A DNA stretch of 9,069 nt. It comes from JAYFNU01 sp964622315 (lineage in GTDB: Bacteria; Bacillota; Clostridia; Oscillospirales; Ruminococcaceae). Both the position numbers and the translations under genes were made by a program. Every line of letters starts with the position of its first letter. Position 1 is the first letter of the stretch. The notes under the pieces were generated by a model. It saw nothing but the letters and a program-made list of their open reading frames with translations. It made no database searches and was not told where the DNA came from. The stretch covers positions 1 through 9,069 of the forward strand of contig CAZUOY010000066.1 in assembly GCA_964622315.1 (NCBI GenBank), read 5' to 3'. Shown here piece after piece: positions 6,054-9,069 of this stretch.

Positions 6054-7112
6054 ATGGCGGGCGAAAAGACCGAGAAAGCCACCCCTAAAAAGAAGCAGGA
6101 CGAACGAAAAAAAGGCAACGTGCTGATAAGTCAGGAGATAGTCACGGCGCTGACACTGCTCGCCTCCTTCTACGCCCTTCAGATACTTTCAAGCTTCGAT
6201 TTAACAACCCTTACCGACGCGGTGAAAAAGTATTTTATTCTCGCGGGAACGCAGACAAAGGTAAGCTTTTCATATACAAAGGAAATTGCGATTGACCTAA
6301 TAATCGTTTTCGCCAAGGTCGCGCTTCCGATACTTGCCGTAACCTGTCTTATAGCTATAATCGCCACTATGGGACAGACGCGAATGCTCTTTTCGGCTAA
6401 GGCGTTTCAGTTCAAGGGTGAACGTATTAATCCCGCGAACGGCTTTAAAAAGATGTTCTCCCTTCGCAGCCTTGTTGAGCTGGTAAAGGCGATAATCAAG
6501 ATAGCGGTGCTAATATGGGTTATCTATTCAACCCTTAAAAGCGAGCTGTTCGCAATTCCGCGGTTTATGCAGTATGAATTCACCGAGGTTGTGTCGCAGG
6601 TGGGTGCGCTTATAATGAGCGTGGCTACAAAAACGGGGCTTGCCTTCGTGGCACTCGCGGTGCTGGACTATCTCTATCAATGGTTTGAATATGAGAAAAA
6701 CCTTCGCATGACAAAGCAGGAGGTTAAGGACGAGTATAAACAGGTTGAGGGAGACCCGCAGATAAAGGGACGCATTCGCAGTATGCAGCAGCAGCGTGCT
6801 CAGCGGCGAATGATACAAAAGGTGCCTGAGGCGGACGTGGTAATAAGAAACCCTACCCACTTCGCGGTGGCAATTAAGTATGACCGCAATAAAAGCATCG
6901 CGCCCGTGGTCGTGGCAAAGGGCGCGGACGAGCTTGCGCTTCGTATTGTAAAGGTGGCGGAGGATAACGACGTATATGTCACCGAAAACAAGCCGCTTGC
7001 GCGCGCATTATATGAGTCGGTTAAGCTGGACGCTGAGATTCCCAGAGAGTTTTATGAGGCAATAGCGCAGGTGCTCGCCTTCGTTTACAACCTCAAAAAG
7101 AAGGAACTGTAA
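6054..7112 (+). CDS. flhB: Flagellar export switch protein FlhB
   Basis: A 352-residue protein of usual length. It begins with the family's basic start 'GEKTEKATPKKKQDERKKGNV'-like segment (residues 3-23), has four membrane helices (about 28-46, 77-105, 143-163 and 181-206), then a cytoplasmic domain from about 212. The autocleavage motif Asn-Pro-Thr-His is at 266-269 inside 'VVIRNPTHFAVAIKYD'. Self-cleavage between Asn and Pro in this family underlies the switch of export from rod/hook to filament substrates. Further conserved parts are 'MTKQEVKDEYKQVEGDP' (219-235), 'AKGADELALRI' (288-298) and the end 'IAQVLAFVYNLKK'. All key residues are present, so the protein looks functional. It lies between fliR and flhA, its partners in the export gate. 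Confidence 0.97.
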   Translation: MAGEKTEKATPKKKQDERKKGNVLISQEIVTALTLLASFYALQILSSFDLTTLTDAVKKYFILAGTQTKVSFSYTKEIAIDLIIVFAKVALPILAVTCLIAIIATMGQTRMLFSAKAFQFKGERINPANGFKKMFSLRSLVELVKAIIKIAVLIWVIYSTLKSELFAIPRFMQYEFTEVVSQVGALIMSVATKTGLAFVALAVLDYLYQWFEYEKNLRMTKQEVKDEYKQVEGDPQIKGRIRSMQQQRAQRRMIQKVPEADVVIRNPTHFAVAIKYDRNKSIAPVVVAKGADELALRIVKVAEDNDVYVTENKPLARALYESVKLDAEIPREFYEAIAQVLAFVYNLKKKEL

Positions 7113-7115
7113 CAG

Positions 7116-9069
7116 ATGAAACAACGTAGCTTCTTAAGCAACGGAATAGCGGTCTTTGTAATAGTCGCAATCGCTTTGCTGATTGTTCCTTTGGGAACAG
7201 GACTGCTTGACTTTATGTTTATCTGCAACCTTGCGCTTTCACTTATTATCCTTCTTGTAAGCATGTACATAAAGGAGCCGCTGGAGTTTTCCATTTTTCC
7301 CTCGCTCCTTCTTATCACGACGATTTTCCGTCTTGGTCTTAACGTCTCCTCCACCCGTTCCATTCTTCAAAACAGTGGCTACGCGGGTGAGGTAATAAAG
7401 ACCTTCGGCGAGTTCGTTATACAGGGCAACGTGGTTATCGGTCTTGTTATCTTCCTAATTATCGTTCTCGTTCAGTTTATTGTAATTACAAAAGGCTCCG
7501 AGCGCGTTGCCGAGGTTTCCGCACGCTTTACGTTGGACGCTATGCCCGGCAAGCAGATGGCAATTGACGCAGACCTAAGCTCGGGAATAATCACCGAGGA
7601 CGAGGCGAGACTGCGCCGCTCGAAGATACAGCGAGAGGCTGACTTCTTCGGCTCCATGGACGGTGCTTCAAAGTTTGTAAAGGGCGACGCCATTATTTCG
7701 ATAGTTGTCACAATCATCAACCTTATCGGCGGTGTAGTCGTCGGGCTAATAAACGGCGAGGGAGACTTCGGAACGATAGTCAACACCTACGCCATATCCA
7801 CCGTCGGCGACGGACTTATGAGCCAGATACCCGCGCTTCTAATCTCGGTCGCAACAGGTATGATAGTGACGCGAAGCGCCTCGGAAAGCAACCTTAACTT
7901 TGACGTAATTAAGCAGTTTTCCGGTCAGCCGAGGGTGTTTATTATAGCGGGTGTGGCGCTTCCGTTCCTTATGCTTATCGGTTTTCCGTGGCAGACGCTT
8001 GTGCTTTCCGCGTTACTTCTTTTCCTCGGAATTAACCTTAACCGTAAAAGCAAGGAGGCGCTTGCCGGCGTAGACGGCGGCGCGGCGGTTCCCGTTGTGG
8101 AGGAGATTACTAACGAGGTTAGCTACTACAAAAATATGGACAACGTCTATACGCTGCTTAATGTTGACCCAATAGGCGTAGAGGTAGGCTACAGCCTTCT
8201 GCCGCTTGTTGACGAGAACAGCGGCGGTAACTTCCTTGACAGAATCATTATGCTTAGAAAGCAGTTCGCGGACGAGATGGGAATGGTTATTCCCGCCGTG
8301 CGCTTAAAGGACTCAAGTCAGCTTAACCCGAACCAATACGAAATTAAGCTGAAAGGGCAGTCTATATCAATTGGCGAGGTGCTGGTAGACCATTATCTCG
8401 GACTTGCGCCGGCGGACATTTCGCCCGACAAGGAGGTCGACGGAATAGAGACGGTTGAGCCCGCGTTTGGAATGCCCGCTAAATGGATAAGCGAGGACAA
8501 GAAGATGAAGGCCGAGATGGCGGGGTACACCCTAATTGACCCGACCTCGGTGGTAATCACTCACCTGTCCGAAATCATTAGAGTTCATGCGTATGAGCTG
8601 CTCTCCCGTCAAGAGGTAAAGAAGATTCTCGACAACCTCAAAAAGAACACCGACAGCACGATAGTGGACGAAACCGTGCCGTCGGTAATAACGGTAAGCG
8701 AGCTTCAGCGCGTGCTTCGCAATCTGCTTCGCGAGGGTATCCCCATTCTCGACATAGAGACTATCCTCGAAACCCTTTCCGATTACGCGCCGACGGTTAA
8801 GGATAACGATATGCTTACCGAGTATGTGCGCCAGTCGCTAAAGCGTACCATAACTCAGAAGTACGCCGAGGCGAACCAGCTGAAGGTTTTGGGGCTTGAC
8901 AGCGCCATAGAGGACAAGGTTATCAAGAGTGTAAAACGCGCCGAGGGCGGCACCTATCTTGCGTTGGAGCCTGAGATAATTCAAAGGATAGTCGCGAGCA
9001 CGACCGAGCAGATAAACAAGGTGAAAAAGCTTGTTCAAGAGCCGATAATTCTTACCTCGCCGATAGTGC
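7116..9069 (+). CDS. flhA: Flagellar export gate protein FlhA (3' end beyond window)
   Basis: The frame opens at ATG 7116, 3 nt after the flhB stop, with AAGGAA 9 nt ahead inside flhB. It stays open to the last base (651 full codons). Family members have about 680-700 residues, so roughly 30-50 are missing. The N-terminal half is the polytopic membrane domain. It contains 'IFRLGLNVSSTR' (70-81), the FHIPEP-family block 'DADLSSGIITEDEARLRR' (151-168), and 'MDGASKFVKGDAI' (181-193), whose Asp191 matches the position of the essential Asp208 of Salmonella FlhA. A linker near 305-335 leads to the cytosolic domain, which binds chaperone-substrate complexes. Conserved parts there include 'DPTSVVITHLSE', 'LLREGIPILDIETILETL' and 'EPIILTSPIV' at the edge. 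FlhA forms a ring of subunits and couples ion flow to export. Confidence 0.96.
   Translation, partial: MKQRSFLSNGIAVFVIVAIALLIVPLGTGLLDFMFICNLALSLIILLVSMYIKEPLEFSIFPSLLLITTIFRLGLNVSSTRSILQNSGYAGEVIKTFGEFVIQGNVVIGLVIFLIIVLVQFIVITKGSERVAEVSARFTLDAMPGKQMAIDADLSSGIITEDEARLRRSKIQREADFFGSMDGASKFVKGDAIISIVVTIINLIGGVVVGLINGEGDFGTIVNTYAISTVGDGLMSQIPALLISVATGMIVTRSASESNLNFDVIKQFSGQPRVFIIAGVALPFLMLIGFPWQTLVLSALLLFLGINLNRKSKEALAGVDGGAAVPVVEEITNEVSYYKNMDNVYTLLNVDPIGVEVGYSLLPLVDENSGGNFLDRIIMLRKQFADEMGMVIPAVRLKDSSQLNPNQYEIKLKGQSISIGEVLVDHYLGLAPADISPDKEVDGIETVEPAFGMPAKWISEDKKMKAEMAGYTLIDPTSVVITHLSEIIRVHAYELLSRQEVKKILDNLKKNTDSTIVDETVPSVITVSELQRVLRNLLREGIPILDIETILETLSDYAPTVKDNDMLTEYVRQSLKRTITQKYAEANQLKVLGLDSAIEDKVIKSVKRAEGGTYLALEPEIIQRIVASTTEQINKVKKLVQEPIILTSPIV

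Noticed and set aside
1..9069. CRISPR array, tRNA or rRNA gene, insertion sequence, phage or defence module.
   Set aside because: Nearly every base is accounted for by flagellar genes; I saw no regularly spaced repeats, no tRNA-like fold, no transposase and no terminal inverted repeats.

Overview
This window is a flagellar motor, switch and export-gate operon read entirely on the + strand. The order is motA (3' end only), motB, fliM, fliY, cheY, fliO, fliP, fliQ, fliR, flhB, flhA (5' part, open at the right edge). FliY replaces FliN, cheY sits between fliY and fliO, and most genes carry G-rich Shine-Dalgarno sites. This is the fla/che layout of Firmicutes, and having motAB in the same cluster points to Clostridia. 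Codon use (many ATA, CTT, GAG and GCG codons at moderate GC) would fit an uncultured gut-type clostridium, but genus or family cannot be read from the sequence.

Layout: bases 1-1098 encode the stator (MotA tail, complete MotB). Bases 1130-3341 encode the C-ring switch (FliM, then FliY with two CheC-type phosphatase sites and a C-terminal FliN-like domain). Bases 3375-3737 encode the response regulator CheY. Bases 3750-6026 encode the membrane export-gate proteins FliO, FliP, FliQ and FliR. Bases 6054-9069 encode FlhB and FlhA, which handle substrate switching and energised export. Intergenic gaps are 38 nt or less, fliM/fliY and fliO/fliP overlap, and I see no terminator or convincing promoter, so the whole window is probably part of one long transcript that enters from the left and continues past the right edge.

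How the genes work together: phosphorylated CheY should dock on the N-terminal peptide of FliM, FliY should dephosphorylate it at the switch, and the rotor is driven by MotA/MotB anchored to peptidoglycan. FliO assists assembly of the FliP-FliQ-FliR core, which with FlhB and FlhA exports rod, hook and filament subunits.

I found no previously undescribed system. The observations worth a second look are variations on the known theme: no fliL between motB and fliM, an acidic MotB tail with a DxDGDG loop, a FliY without an N-terminal CheY-docking peptide, and a Met-Val-Met gate loop in FliP.
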